Below, in pieces: positions 30,696-38,830 of a stretch of 45,690 nucleotides of DNA. How positions within the stretch are numbered: position 1 is the stretch's first letter; each line of letters begins with the position of its first letter. The translations under genes were made by a program, and so were the position numbers. This DNA comes from Polyangium sp. 6x1. GTDB taxonomy: Bacteria > Myxococcota_A > Polyangia > Polyangiales > Polyangiaceae. Under the pieces are notes generated by a model. It made no database searches. It had not been told where the DNA came from and worked only from the letters and a program-made list of their open reading frames with translations. The stretch covers positions 1 to 45,690 of the forward strand of contig NZ_JARZHH010000081.1 of NCBI RefSeq assembly GCF_029946515.1, in the 5' to 3' direction.

Positions 30696-31082
30696 CGCGA
30701 AAAGGGGGCGACGAGGGGTCGGCGCGTGGGGATCGAGGCTCGGAGGGGGAGCGAAGAGGGGTCGGCGCGCGCGGGGGGAGGCTGGGAAGGGGAGCGAAGG
30801 GAGAGCCGCGTGCGGGGACGTCGGCTTGGAAGGGGCGCGGAGAGGGGTCGCCACGCGGGGACGTCGGCTTGGAAGGGGCGCGGAGAGGGGTCGGCGCGTG
30901 GGGAGGTCGGCTTGGAAGGGGCGCAACGCGAGGTCGGCGTGCGCGGGGGTCTGCTTGGAAGGGGCGCGGAGAGGGGTCGGCGTGCGCGGGGGTCTGCTTG
31001 GAAGGGGCGCGGAGAGGGGTCGGCGCGTGGGGAGGTCGGCTTGGAAGGGGAGCAACGCGAGATCCGCGCGCGCGGAAGCGAA
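30696..31082. repeat. 43-bp tandem repeat (about nine units)
   Basis: The anchor CTTGGA recurs at 30825, 30868, 30911, 30954, 30997 and 31040, and diverged versions at 30696, 30739 and 30782: every step is exactly 43 bp. Conserved parts of the unit are CTTGGAAGGGGCGCGGAGAG and GGGTCGGCGCGTGGGGAGG. Two unit types occur, one with GCGCGGAGAGG and one with GCAACGCGAG. 43 is not a multiple of three, so the array does not encode a repeat protein. Confidence 0.9.
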
Positions 31083-31112
31083 AACGGAAGCGGAAGACGG
31101 GAGCAGGCGCGG

Positions 31113-31238
31113 ACGCGGAAGCGGCACGTACGCGGGGGCGGGCGGCTTCGCTTCGATTCCGAGGAAGGCGGCAATCTCCGCTATGACGGCATCCGGGGCG
31201 AGGACGTGGTGCCGAAACGTCAGATTGGTTCGTCGTAG
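31113..31238 (-). pseudogene. Possible sulfotransferase-like C-terminal remnant
   Basis: About 42 codons on the minus strand read LLRRTNLTFRHHVLAPDAVI then AEIAAFLGIEAKPPAP. The APDAVIAEIAAFLGIE part resembles the DPEAVLRRIAAFLGIP-type end found in sulfotransferase-family proteins. No upstream domain is present in any frame and the downstream part runs into the tandem array. It could be chance in a high-GC frame. Confidence 0.25.
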
Positions 31239-31607
31239 GAGAACCCAAGGCCGCGGCGCCCGCTCCCGGCGTCGTTTTTGACGCTGCGCGCAACGTTTGG
31301 CCGCATGGTTAAAAAAGATCATTTACCATCAATGCCGTCGCGACGGCTGGACCTTTCATGTACCGTACGATCCGACGATGGGGCGTTGCGGGGGAGACAT
31401 ACGCGGCGCTGCGCGTGAGCGCAGCATCCGGGGGATCAACACCGTCCACCTTCGGCGAGCGTTCGTCGTGGACGGCGTCCTCGGCCTCGTCGTGACAACC
31501 CGCGCCGCCGCGTCCTCCCTCCCTGCGGGGCGTCCGGGGACCGAGCGCTGTCGCGGGTCGAAGGATCCTGCCCACGATCCGCCGATGCTCGCACGGGTGA
31601 GAGGCCG

Positions 31608-32669
31608 ATGACCCGCAGCCGCAATCGCGTGTTCCCGTGTCTCGTGGTCGCCCTGCTCGTGAGCGTCGCGGCGCCCGCGCTCGCCGACGAGCCGCCGGCG
31701 ACGGGCGCGCCCTCCGCGCAGGACCTCTACGTGTCGGCGCAGAAGGCCTTCGATCGAGGCAACTTTGCCGAAGCGCTCGTCGGCTTTCGCCACGCCTATA
31801 ACGTGTCGGGCAGCCCGAACGCGCGCATCATGATCGGCAATTGTCTCGTCGCGCTCGGGAAGACGGCCGAGGCCTACGAGGAGATGTCGGCGACGCTGCG
31901 CGAGGCCACGAAGCGCGCGGAGACCGAGCCGAAATATGTGCCGACACGCGACGCCGCCGCGAAGCATGTCGCGCTCCTCGAGTCGAAGGTGGGCAAGCTC
32001 GTCCTCGAGATCGCGGAGCCCGCGGGCGTCGACGTGACGGTCAATGGATCGCGCGTGCCGCCGGACAAGCTCGGCGCTCCCCTCGCGGTCGATCCCGGGA
32101 CGGTCGTCGTCGTGGCGACGCACGCGGACGGGCGCGTCGCGCGGCAGGAGAAGGCCGTCGAGGCCGGCGCGAGCGAGCGGGTCACGCTCGTGTTTCCCGA
32201 GATCGCGCCGAAGAAGGTCGAGCCGCCCGCGCCGCCGCCCGTGGCCCCGAAGCCGCCGAGCGACGAGTTTCGAATGGGCGGCGTGGTGCGGACGGCGGGG
32301 TTCGCCGTCGCGGGCATCGGCGTCGCGGGGCTGGCGGTCTTCGGCGTCACGGGGATCATGGCGCGGAGCCGGTTCGCGACGCTCGAAGAAGAGTGCGGCG
32401 GGACGCGCTGTACCGACTTGAAATATGCCAGCGTCGTCGACAGCGGCATGGCGCTGTCGACGGCCGCCAATACCGGCCTCGCGATCGGCGCGGCGGGGCT
32501 CGTCGGCGGGGGGCTCATGATCTTGCTCGGCGGGCCGCCCTTCGCGCGCGGAGCTGCGCCGCCTTCGCCTTCGGGCACGGGCATCGCGACGCCGAAAGGC
32601 CCCGTCGTGGGCGCGGGCTTCACGATGTCGCCGGGGGGCGCCGGCGTTCACTGCACGTTGGCTTTCTAG
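31608..32669 (+). CDS. TPR/PEGA-type exported membrane protein
   Basis: 353 aa. Signal peptide MTRSRNRVFPCLVVALLVSV with cut near PALA-DE (26). TPR-like helices at residues 36-105 (DLYVSAQKAFDRGNFAEALV, NARIMIGNCLVALGKTAEAY). A PEGA-like beta domain follows at about 125-190 (GKLVLEIAEPAGVDVTVNGS), then a Pro linker and two membrane segments (GFAVAGIGVAGLAVFGVTGI and GLAIGAAGLVGGGLMILLGG). A two-Cys loop (CGGTRC) lies between them. Common type in myxobacteria, function unknown. GAGAGG precedes ATG 31608. It starts a four-gene operon; the next gene begins 8 nt after its stop. Confidence 0.85.
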   Translation: MTRSRNRVFPCLVVALLVSVAAPALADEPPATGAPSAQDLYVSAQKAFDRGNFAEALVGFRHAYNVSGSPNARIMIGNCLVALGKTAEAYEEMSATLREATKRAETEPKYVPTRDAAAKHVALLESKVGKLVLEIAEPAGVDVTVNGSRVPPDKLGAPLAVDPGTVVVVATHADGRVARQEKAVEAGASERVTLVFPEIAPKKVEPPAPPPVAPKPPSDEFRMGGVVRTAGFAVAGIGVAGLAVFGVTGIMARSRFATLEEECGGTRCTDLKYASVVDSGMALSTAANTGLAIGAAGLVGGGLMILLGGPPFARGAAPPSPSGTGIATPKGPVVGAGFTMSPGGAGVHCTLAF

Positions 32670-32677
32670 GAGGGGGA

Positions 32678-33391
32678 ATGGCCTCGAACCGTCACCGTCG
32701 TCCGGGCTCGCCGCCCCTGCTCTTCGTCGCCGCGGTCGCCGCGGTGGCCAGCAGCGTCAGCGCGTGTAGCTTCGATTGGGAGGGCTACGATCCGCGGCTC
32801 GGGCCGACCGGCGGGCCCGGCTCGACTGGCTCCGGCGGCGCGGGCGGCGCGGGCGGCGACGCCGGCGCGGGGGGCGAGGGGATCGGCGGAATGGGCGCCG
32901 GCGGCATGGGCGGGGGTGGAGCGGGCGGCGGCGCGCCCACGGGCAGCCTTCGCTTGCTGTACAGAAACGCCAATACGAAGGGCGACGACGTCCAGATCCA
33001 GCCGCATTTCAAGATCGTGAACGACACCCAGGAGAACGTGGCGCTGAGCGACCTCGAGATCCGCTACTGGTTCACGACCGACGGCGGGATGAACTTCGTC
33101 TACGGTTGCGATTTCGCCGAGTTCGACTGCATTCATACGTCGGGCACGTTCGTCCCGGCCACCGGCCAGAAGACCGACATGTATGCCAAGCTGACGTTCG
33201 CCGCCGCCGCCGGCGTGCTCGTCGCCGGCACCGACAGCGGCGAGATCCAGGTGCGCTTCCACACGCAGAATTTCACGACCGTGAACCAGACGGGCGATTA
33301 CTCGTTCGATCCGACGAAGGTCTCCTTCACCGAATGGGCGAACATCACGCTTTATTCGAAGGGCGCCCGCGTCTGGGGCATGGAGCCTTGA
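32678..33391 (+). CDS. Lipoprotein with CBM3 (cellulose-binding) domain
   Basis: 237 aa. Signal with lipobox SVSAC (Cys30), a Gly/Ala-rich linker (about residues 45-90), then a single carbohydrate-binding module family 3 domain: SLRLLYRNANTKGDDVQIQP then HFKIVNDTQENVALSDLEIR and YWFTTDGG, with Trp/Tyr/Asp residues placed as in CBM3, ending FTEWANITLYSKGARVWGME. No catalytic domain. AGGAGGGGG precedes ATG 32678. Anchored at the outer membrane, it could hold cells to cellulose or act as the sensory part of the system encoded by the following kinase and phosphatase genes (inference). Confidence 0.92.
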   Translation: MASNRHRRPGSPPLLFVAAVAAVASSVSACSFDWEGYDPRLGPTGGPGSTGSGGAGGAGGDAGAGGEGIGGMGAGGMGGGGAGGGAPTGSLRLLYRNANTKGDDVQIQPHFKIVNDTQENVALSDLEIRYWFTTDGGMNFVYGCDFAEFDCIHTSGTFVPATGQKTDMYAKLTFAAAAGVLVAGTDSGEIQVRFHTQNFTTVNQTGDYSFDPTKVSFTEWANITLYSKGARVWGMEP

Positions 33392-33401
33392 GGGGCAGGC
33401 G

Positions 33402-34844
33402 ATGGAGCTGCGCGGAGGGCGGTACGAGATCCTGCAGTCGATCGCATCGGGCGGCATGGCGACCGTGCACCTCGGGCGCGCCCTCGGCATGGGCGGCTTC
33501 GAGCGGCTCGTGGCGGTCAAGACGATGCACGCGCACCTCGCCGACGAGCCCGAGTTCGTCGGGATGTTCCTCGACGAGGCCCGCCTCGCCGCGCAGATCC
33601 GTCACCCGAACGTAGTCGGCACGATCGACGTCCAGCAGGACGGGCGCGGCGTCTTCATCGTGATGGAGTACATCGAGGGCGCTTCCTTGCAGCAGCTCCT
33701 GCGCGCCCTCCACAAACAGGGGGCCACGCTGCCGCTCGAGATCGCGCTCCGCGTGTTTCTGGACATGCTCGCCGGGCTGCACGCCGCGCACGAGCTGACG
33801 GACGCGCAGGGCAAACCCCTCCACCTCGTGCACCGCGACGTCTCGCCGCAGAATGTCCTCATCGGCGTGGACGGCGTCGCGCGGATCACCGATTTCGGCG
33901 TGGCGCGGGCCGAGGCGCGGATCTCGACGACACACGGCTCGCAGCTCAAGGGGAAAATCGCGTACATGTCGCCCGAGCAGGCCGGGCGATTGCCGATCGA
34001 TCGGCGAACGGACGTCTACGCAGCCGCCGTCTTGCTCTGGGAGCTCCTGGCGCTGAAGCGGCTCATCCGTGGCGACAGCGAGGCCGAGATGCTCGCGAAG
34101 GTCGTGGCGAGCGAGACGCCCTCGCCGCGCTCGGTGAACCCCGACGTACCGGAGCCACTCGAAGCCGTGTGCATGCGCGGGCTCGAAAAGAACCCGGATG
34201 CTCGTCATGCCACGGCGGCCGATTTCGCCGAAGCCCTCGACGACGCCGTCCGCGGCATGGGAATGAAAATCGCGACGCCGCGCGCCGTGGCGTCGTTCGT
34301 CCGGGCCCTCGGGATCCACACCCCGCTCTCCGAATTGCGCGCAAAGAGCACCAGCGGCGAGGAAGGCCAGGCCGCGCAAGTTCCGACGCGCGTCGAGAAT
34401 CCGCGCGCGTCGATCGTGAGCGTCTCCGACGTGAAATCCTCGGCGAGCGCGTCGGCCGTGATCGTGCCTCCGGAGGAGAACCGAGGCAGGACCCTCCGGC
34501 CGGCGCGGGTCGCCATGGTCGTGGTCGCGGCGGTCGCGCTCGGCGCGGGCGCCTTCTTTGGGCTCCGTTCTCCGGGAGCAAACGACGTCGCGCCCGCGGC
34601 GTCGTCAACGGTGCTGCGGCCCCTCGATCCCATCGTGACCGCGACGACCCCGAGCGTCGTCGTCACGCCGGTGCCCCCGACGAGCGCCGCCGAGGCGCCC
34701 GCGCCTCCGCCGATGGAGTCCGCGCGGGGTTTGCCCGCCTCGTCGAAGACGGGAAAGACCGCGGCGTCGACGAAGCGTGATCCGAGCGCGCCCGCGACGG
34801 CGCGGCCTTCGGGCGGCTCGATGTATCGACCCCCGGACCTTTAG
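33402..34844 (+). CDS. Transmembrane Ser/Thr protein kinase (Hanks type)
   Basis: 480 aa. Kinase domain at residues 7-290: G-loop SIASGGMATVHLGRA, Lys40, LVHRDVSPQNVLI with catalytic Asp146 (HRDVSPQN rather than HRDLKPxN is usual in myxobacterial kinases), DFGVARAEARISTTHGSQLKG, AYMSPEQ, and TDVYAAAVLLWELLAL. A Ser/Arg/Glu juxtamembrane stretch, one membrane segment at about 370-388 (VAMVVVAAVALGAGAFFGL) and a roughly 90-residue Pro/Thr/Ala-rich periplasmic tail without a folded domain follow. It sits 10 nt after the CBM3 lipoprotein gene and 22 nt before the phosphatase gene. All catalytic residues are present, so it should be active. Confidence 0.94.
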   Translation: MELRGGRYEILQSIASGGMATVHLGRALGMGGFERLVAVKTMHAHLADEPEFVGMFLDEARLAAQIRHPNVVGTIDVQQDGRGVFIVMEYIEGASLQQLLRALHKQGATLPLEIALRVFLDMLAGLHAAHELTDAQGKPLHLVHRDVSPQNVLIGVDGVARITDFGVARAEARISTTHGSQLKGKIAYMSPEQAGRLPIDRRTDVYAAAVLLWELLALKRLIRGDSEAEMLAKVVASETPSPRSVNPDVPEPLEAVCMRGLEKNPDARHATAADFAEALDDAVRGMGMKIATPRAVASFVRALGIHTPLSELRAKSTSGEEGQAAQVPTRVENPRASIVSVSDVKSSASASAVIVPPEENRGRTLRPARVAMVVVAAVALGAGAFFGLRSPGANDVAPAASSTVLRPLDPIVTATTPSVVVTPVPPTSAAEAPAPPPMESARGLPASSKTGKTAASTKRDPSAPATARPSGGSMYRPPDL

Positions 34845-34866
34845 CGATGTGGTAGACCCGGAGGCG

Positions 34867-35886
34867 ATGCACGCGCGGACCCGCACGCTCTCCCTTTTCG
34901 TCCCTCTTTTCGTTCTCGCCGCCTGTGACAAGGGCATTCCGGAGCCGAGCCCGGCTCCCTCGATCAGCATGGGGCCGAAGGCGGCGGCGTCCGGTGGAAG
35001 CGCGCCCGCGGCGACCGCTCCGGCTGCGCCTGTCGAGGCGGTGAAGCGCATTCCCGCGCCGGCGAGGATTGTCGCGATCGGGGATGTGCACGGCGACCTC
35101 GCGGCGACCCGCGCGGCGCTCCGGATGGCCGGGGCGATCGATGAGAAAGATCACTGGGCGGGCAAGGATCTCATGGTCGTGCAGACGGGCGACGAGATCG
35201 ATCGCGGCGACGAGGATCGCGACGTCGTCGACCTTTTCGATCGCCTCGCGAGCGAGGCCAAGCTCGCGGGCGGCGCCGTGATCGCGCTCAATGGCAATCA
35301 CGAGGTGATGAACGTCCAGCTCGATCTCCGCTACGTGACCGACGATTCCTTCAAGGACTTCGTGGGCATCTCCGGCGTCTCGACCACGGATCCGCGCCTC
35401 GATCGCGTGGCGGAGACGGGCAAGGCGCGCGCCGCCGCGTTCCTCCCGGGCGGCCCGTATGCGAAGACGCTCGCGAAGCGCGACCTCATTGCGGTCGTCG
35501 GCGATACGGTCTTCGTGCATGGGGGGATCTCGCCCAAGCACGTTCGTTATGGCATCGATCGCATCAACCGCGAGGCGAGCGCGTGGATGGATGGCTCCGC
35601 GAAGGAGTTGCCCGCGCTCATCACCGCGGAGGATGGCCCTGTCTGGCTGCGGCTTTATTCGGCTGCGCCGGGACCGGAGGATTGCCGCTTGCTGAAGGAG
35701 ACGCTGGCCATGATCCCGGCCAAACGCATGGTCGTGGGCCATACGCCGCAGCGCGGCGGCATCACGTCCGCGTGCGACGAGCAGGTTTGGCGCATCGACG
35801 TGGGGATGTCGAAGTTTTACGGGGGCAAACCGGAAGTGCTGGAGATCAAGGGCACCGAGGTGCGGCCGCTGCGCGCGGGTGGCTAG
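34867..35886 (+). CDS. Metallophosphoesterase lipoprotein, Shewanella-like PPP phosphatase type
   Basis: 339 aa. Signal MHARTRTLSLFVPLFVLAAC with lipobox Cys20, an Ala/Pro/Ser linker, then the PPP/metallophosphoesterase motifs: GDVHGD (72-77), QTGDEIDRGDED, LNGNHEVMN, VFVHGGISP and VVGHTPQRGG. These are the ligands of a two-metal phosphatase; the spacing and the DVVDLFDRL region fit Shewanella-like protein phosphatases. Exported, so its substrate is periplasmic or extracellular. CGGAGG precedes ATG 34867. Last gene of the operon; its stop overlaps the stop of the convergent VOC gene (CTAG, 35883-35886). Confidence 0.9.
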   Translation: MHARTRTLSLFVPLFVLAACDKGIPEPSPAPSISMGPKAAASGGSAPAATAPAAPVEAVKRIPAPARIVAIGDVHGDLAATRAALRMAGAIDEKDHWAGKDLMVVQTGDEIDRGDEDRDVVDLFDRLASEAKLAGGAVIALNGNHEVMNVQLDLRYVTDDSFKDFVGISGVSTTDPRLDRVAETGKARAAAFLPGGPYAKTLAKRDLIAVVGDTVFVHGGISPKHVRYGIDRINREASAWMDGSAKELPALITAEDGPVWLRLYSAAPGPEDCRLLKETLAMIPAKRMVVGHTPQRGGITSACDEQVWRIDVGMSKFYGGKPEVLEIKGTEVRPLRAGG

Positions 35887-36251
35887 CAGGTCACCTCGAA
35901 CAGGTGACCGTTCTCGTCGACGAAATACACCCGGCCTGCGCCGCCCAGCGGATCCTCGGTCTTTCCATTGCGAGGATCTTCCGGCTCGTTGCCGAACGGC
36001 GAGCCGCGCGCTTCGAGCCGCTTCACGACCTCGGCAAACCTTGTTTCGTCGACCCGAAAGGCGATGTGCTCCGGGTTCACCGTCGTCGACGCGTTGAACA
36101 GCAGGAAGGCCCCGTGTTCGAGGTCGATGCGATACATGTCATCGTCGGCGCCGTCGACGGTCGGCTCGGCCGCGCCCAGGATGGCGGCCAGGTTTCTGGC
36201 GGACGTGCGCGCGTCATGCGCGGCCAGGCCGATGTGATCGATTTTCAACAT
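35883..36251 (-). CDS. VOC-family (glyoxalase/dioxygenase-like) protein
   Basis: 122 aa, one VOC domain of two beta-alpha-beta-beta-beta modules: IDHIGLAAHDARTSARNLAA with His at the metal position, YRIDLEHGAFLLFN, NPEHIAFRVDETRFAEVVKR with second His, and RVYFVDENGHLFEVTC with the final Glu. The metal ligands His/His/Glu are all present. The frame extends far upstream, but ATG 36251 (MLKIDHIG) is the natural start. Substrate unknown. Its stop codon overlaps that of the convergent phosphatase gene. Confidence 0.9.
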   Translation of the reverse strand: MLKIDHIGLAAHDARTSARNLAAILGAAEPTVDGADDDMYRIDLEHGAFLLFNASTTVNPEHIAFRVDETRFAEVVKRLEARGSPFGNEPEDPRNGKTEDPLGGAGRVYFVDENGHLFEVTC

Positions 36252-36313
36252 TCCAATCCTCCGGTTCCTTGCGCGGGAAGGAAAACCAAGCTCGGTCCTT
36301 CGTCCGAGCGATG

Positions 36314-37474
36314 TCAGGGATCCTCGGGCGGGGTCTCGTCGAAGATGCTCGTTCGCCAGGCGAACACGGCTTCTTTGCCACGGTCGGCCCAGAAGATCGT
36401 GTCCCCATCCACCGCGACGCCACAGGCCTGTTTCGCTTCCGGGGCGCGCACGCGGACGACGGTCCCGGTGGTGACGTCGAGGCGCGAGAGGGTGTCGTCG
36501 CCGTCCGCCCAGTAATAGAAGCGACCCCGAGCGAATGCGCCGCTCCCCCGATCGCCATAAGGTTTGATCGCGAGGTGCTTTCGCACGTTCTTGCCATCGG
36601 CGGCGACCACGACGATGGCCTCCGTCGTGCGCACGAGCCAGCCGCCTGCGAATGCGCTGCCGTCCATGGGCATCGCGCCGAGGCGTGCCCCTCGGGTCGT
36701 CGATCGCGTGGCGAGATCGGTGAGCGCGAGCGCCCAGCCACGATCGGTCCACGCGAGCGTCCGCGCGTCCGCGGCGATGAGCCAGGGCTGCTCGTTGTCT
36801 GGCAGGATCGGCTCGCCCGCGGGGTGCGCCTCGTCGACGCGGAGCGCGCCGCCCTTGCCGAAGCGATCGGAGACGAACACGCTCGTCGGCGAGGCGACCA
36901 TGTCGAGATAATGGCGATCCTTGGCGCCAATCGTGGTCGGTTCGGACGATGTGCCCATCCGGTAGGACCAGAGCCACTCTGGATCGCTTTGCGTGCGCGC
37001 CCCGCCGGTGCACGGCGCGCCGGTCCAGTAGAGGGTGTCACCGCGCGCAATCAACCCGAAGGGGCGGTAATCGAGCTCGGCGAGCGTGACCTTCTCGCCA
37101 TTGCGTCTCGATGTCCGCGTGAGCGTGCCGCCCGCCTCGGCGCATTGCAGGACCGCGCCAGCGGCGACGCCCGAGCTGCCGGCCGCATTGGGGGGAGGAG
37201 AGGTGCGCCGCTCGTGGATTTCGAGCCAGTAGACATGGGACGGGGTCACCACGAGGTCGCAGCGCCCGCTGTCGTAGGAGGCCAAGCGCAGCGGCATCGA
37301 CGGCGCGGGCGGCGGCGTCTCGGTCGAGACGGGGGCGGCGGCGGCCGAATCGGGTGCGTCGGGCGGAGGGGCCTTCCTCACGGTCGGCGCCGCGACGGGG
37401 ACGGGCCTTTCTGCATGGCAGCCCGATAGCGTGGCGGCGATGAGCGAGAGCAGGCCGATCGGGATTCGTGTCAC
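36314..37474 (-). CDS. Beta-propeller-like lipoprotein, unknown
   Basis: 386 aa. Signal MTRIPIGLLSLIAATLSGC with lipobox Cys19, a Pro/Ala linker, then repeated short blades with the pattern DxLYW or hVFVSD (VTPSHVYWLEIHER, IARGDTLYWTGAPC, SPTSVFVSDRFG, ARGRFYYWADGDDTLSRLDV, VDGDTIFWADRGKE), consistent with a six- or seven-bladed propeller. Start GTG 37474; the longer open frame upstream includes the promoter region of the divergent gene. It probably forms its own transcript 62 bp ahead of the VOC gene. No enzymatic motif seen. Confidence 0.82.
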   Translation of the reverse strand: MTRIPIGLLSLIAATLSGCHAERPVPVAAPTVRKAPPPDAPDSAAAAPVSTETPPPAPSMPLRLASYDSGRCDLVVTPSHVYWLEIHERRTSPPPNAAGSSGVAAGAVLQCAEAGGTLTRTSRRNGEKVTLAELDYRPFGLIARGDTLYWTGAPCTGGARTQSDPEWLWSYRMGTSSEPTTIGAKDRHYLDMVASPTSVFVSDRFGKGGALRVDEAHPAGEPILPDNEQPWLIAADARTLAWTDRGWALALTDLATRSTTRGARLGAMPMDGSAFAGGWLVRTTEAIVVVAADGKNVRKHLAIKPYGDRGSGAFARGRFYYWADGDDTLSRLDVTTGTVVRVRAPEAKQACGVAVDGDTIFWADRGKEAVFAWRTSIFDETPPEDP

Positions 37475-37590
37475 CGCGGCAGTGTAGCGGCTCCCTACGG
37501 TGGCGCCGGGGACAAAAATTGCAAGCCCCGAGCGCCCCGCGGACTCGTAGGCCCGCGGCCGTTGTGTTACAAGGAGCCAAAGGGGGACAC

Positions 37591-38043
37591 ATGAAGCGAC
37601 GGAGCTTTCTCCTCGACGCGGTCCTTGCATCGATCGTGTTTTGCGCAGGCTGTGGTACCGGTCCCGAGACGCAGGTTCTGGTGACCACGGAGGACGGCAA
37701 GCAGGTCTTCGAGAAATCCTCGAAGTACGACGGCAGCCGGCGGGAGATGCAATTCGAGCACGAAGGCAAGACCTATTTCGTGCTGCTCTACAGCGAGGAT
37801 ACCAAGTCTCCCTTCACGGGGAAAGACAAGCGCCAGTGGCATGTCGAGCTCTACCGAGACGCGATCAAGGAGGGCGCGGAGTTGACGCAGCTCATCGAGG
37901 AAGATCCGGCGACCTCCGGCAGCCTCGGCGGTTGTGGCGCCGCGTTCGACGACCGAGGCTCGCGCCTGCGTGTTTACTTCGGCCATTCGGGGAAGATGAT
38001 GACCGCAAGCCAGGCCTGCGAGCGCGTCTCCCGCCCGCGATGA
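37591..38043 (+). CDS. Small lipoprotein, unknown
   Basis: 150 aa. Signal MKRRSFLLDAVLASIVFCAG with lipobox Cys21, then a compact alpha/beta domain with FEHEGKTYFVLLYSEDTKSP, DKRQWHVELYRDAIKEGAEL and LGGCGAAFDDRGSRLRVYF; two further Cys. Start ATG 37591 with AGGGGGA 4-10 nt before. It diverges from the propeller lipoprotein gene over 116 bp. No family recognised. Confidence 0.78.
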   Translation: MKRRSFLLDAVLASIVFCAGCGTGPETQVLVTTEDGKQVFEKSSKYDGSRREMQFEHEGKTYFVLLYSEDTKSPFTGKDKRQWHVELYRDAIKEGAELTQLIEEDPATSGSLGGCGAAFDDRGSRLRVYFGHSGKMMTASQACERVSRPR

Positions 38044-38154
38044 GGGCCCGAGGCCCCCGCGGTTCCCTCCGCCGCCGCTCGTCGGGCTCGTCTCCCCGAG
38101 GGGCGGGCATCACCGTTCTTTGAGGACGCGGTGGTCCTCGGGTAGCGTGCGCTC

Positions 38155-38826
38155 ATGCGCCGCTTTGCACGCGTTCCTCTCCACATGATCGTCGCCGTCT
38201 CGGCGGGAGCTTTCGGATGTGCCTCGAGCGCTCCGCGACCGGGCGCGGAAGGGAACGAGCCGCAGGCAAATGCGGCAACCGCGAATGCGGTTGCCGAGGT
38301 AACGCCGGTGCCGGTCGAAGAGGGCTGCCCCGCCGCCGAGCCGAAGGGACTCGGCGCCTGCGATTCCGCCGGTCTGCTTTGTACGTATGCCTCGTCCCAG
38401 GGATGCGGAACCGTATACGATTGCCACCTCGGCAATTGGCGCGTGGCCCTACCCGTCCCGTGCACGGACGCGCATCGGGGCGGCGCTTGCGCCCCGGAGC
38501 CGGAGCGGGACCACGCTCCGAAGACGCCGATCGAGAAAAGCCCGATTTGCCTCTATTCCGGCGCCACGGCGTGCAGCTACCACCTCGACGTGCCGCCGCA
38601 GCCGTGCAGCGGCGTGCCCCGACCGGCGCCACCGATCAAGTTCGTGTGGCGCTGCCAAGCATTGACGTCCGGCGGATGCGGAGCTGGTTTCGCCGAAGGA
38701 GAGCCCTGCGCGCCCGAAGGCGCGTCCTGCGGGACGACCTGCTGCGGGCAGAGCGCGCTTTGCTCGGGTGGGAAGTGGCACGTCACGGAGCACGGCTGTC
38801 CGCCGCGAGCGCCCGGAGGGCGGTGA
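38155..38826 (+). CDS. Cys-rich lipoprotein, unknown
   Basis: 223 aa with 19 Cys. Signal MRRFARVPLHMIVAVSAGAF with lipobox GAFGC (Cys22), an Asn/Ala/Glu linker, then repeated short Cys modules (GACDSAGLLCTYASSQGCGT, CSYHLDVPPQPCSG, CGTTCCGQSALCSGGKW). Such modules with a CxxGxWxxxxxxC pattern occur in many myxobacterial surface lipoproteins. It converges on the dehydrogenase gene with 4 nt between stops. Function unknown. Confidence 0.8.
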   Translation: MRRFARVPLHMIVAVSAGAFGCASSAPRPGAEGNEPQANAATANAVAEVTPVPVEEGCPAAEPKGLGACDSAGLLCTYASSQGCGTVYDCHLGNWRVALPVPCTDAHRGGACAPEPERDHAPKTPIEKSPICLYSGATACSYHLDVPPQPCSGVPRPAPPIKFVWRCQALTSGGCGAGFAEGEPCAPEGASCGTTCCGQSALCSGGKWHVTEHGCPPRAPGGR

Positions 38827-38830
38827 CTTT

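Larger units (their letters stand above)
30579..31607. other. 1-kb non-coding region with repeats, no gene accepted
   Basis: Contains a hexamer run (30613-30688), a 43-bp tandem array (30696-31082), a possible gene remnant on the minus strand (31113-31238) and an AT-rich patch near 31303-31330 with an imperfect inverted repeat (ATGGTTAAA / ATTTACCAT). Reading frames across it on both strands are Arg/Pro/Gly-rich and change meaning with the 43-bp period, so none is called. Confidence 0.7.

Noticed and set aside
30696-31082. CRISPR array
   Set aside because: Units are contiguous 43-bp copies without unique spacers, and no cas gene is near.
30423-31322. Pro/Arg/Ser repeat protein on the minus strand over the tandem array
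   Set aside because: The 43-bp period is not divisible by three and all frames are equally open; the repeats are best seen as DNA repeats.
31297-31611. 104-codon frame overlapping the TPR/PEGA gene start as ATGA
   Set aside because: TTG start without ribosome site in an AT-rich patch, mixed composition and no recognisable fold; the overlap looks accidental.
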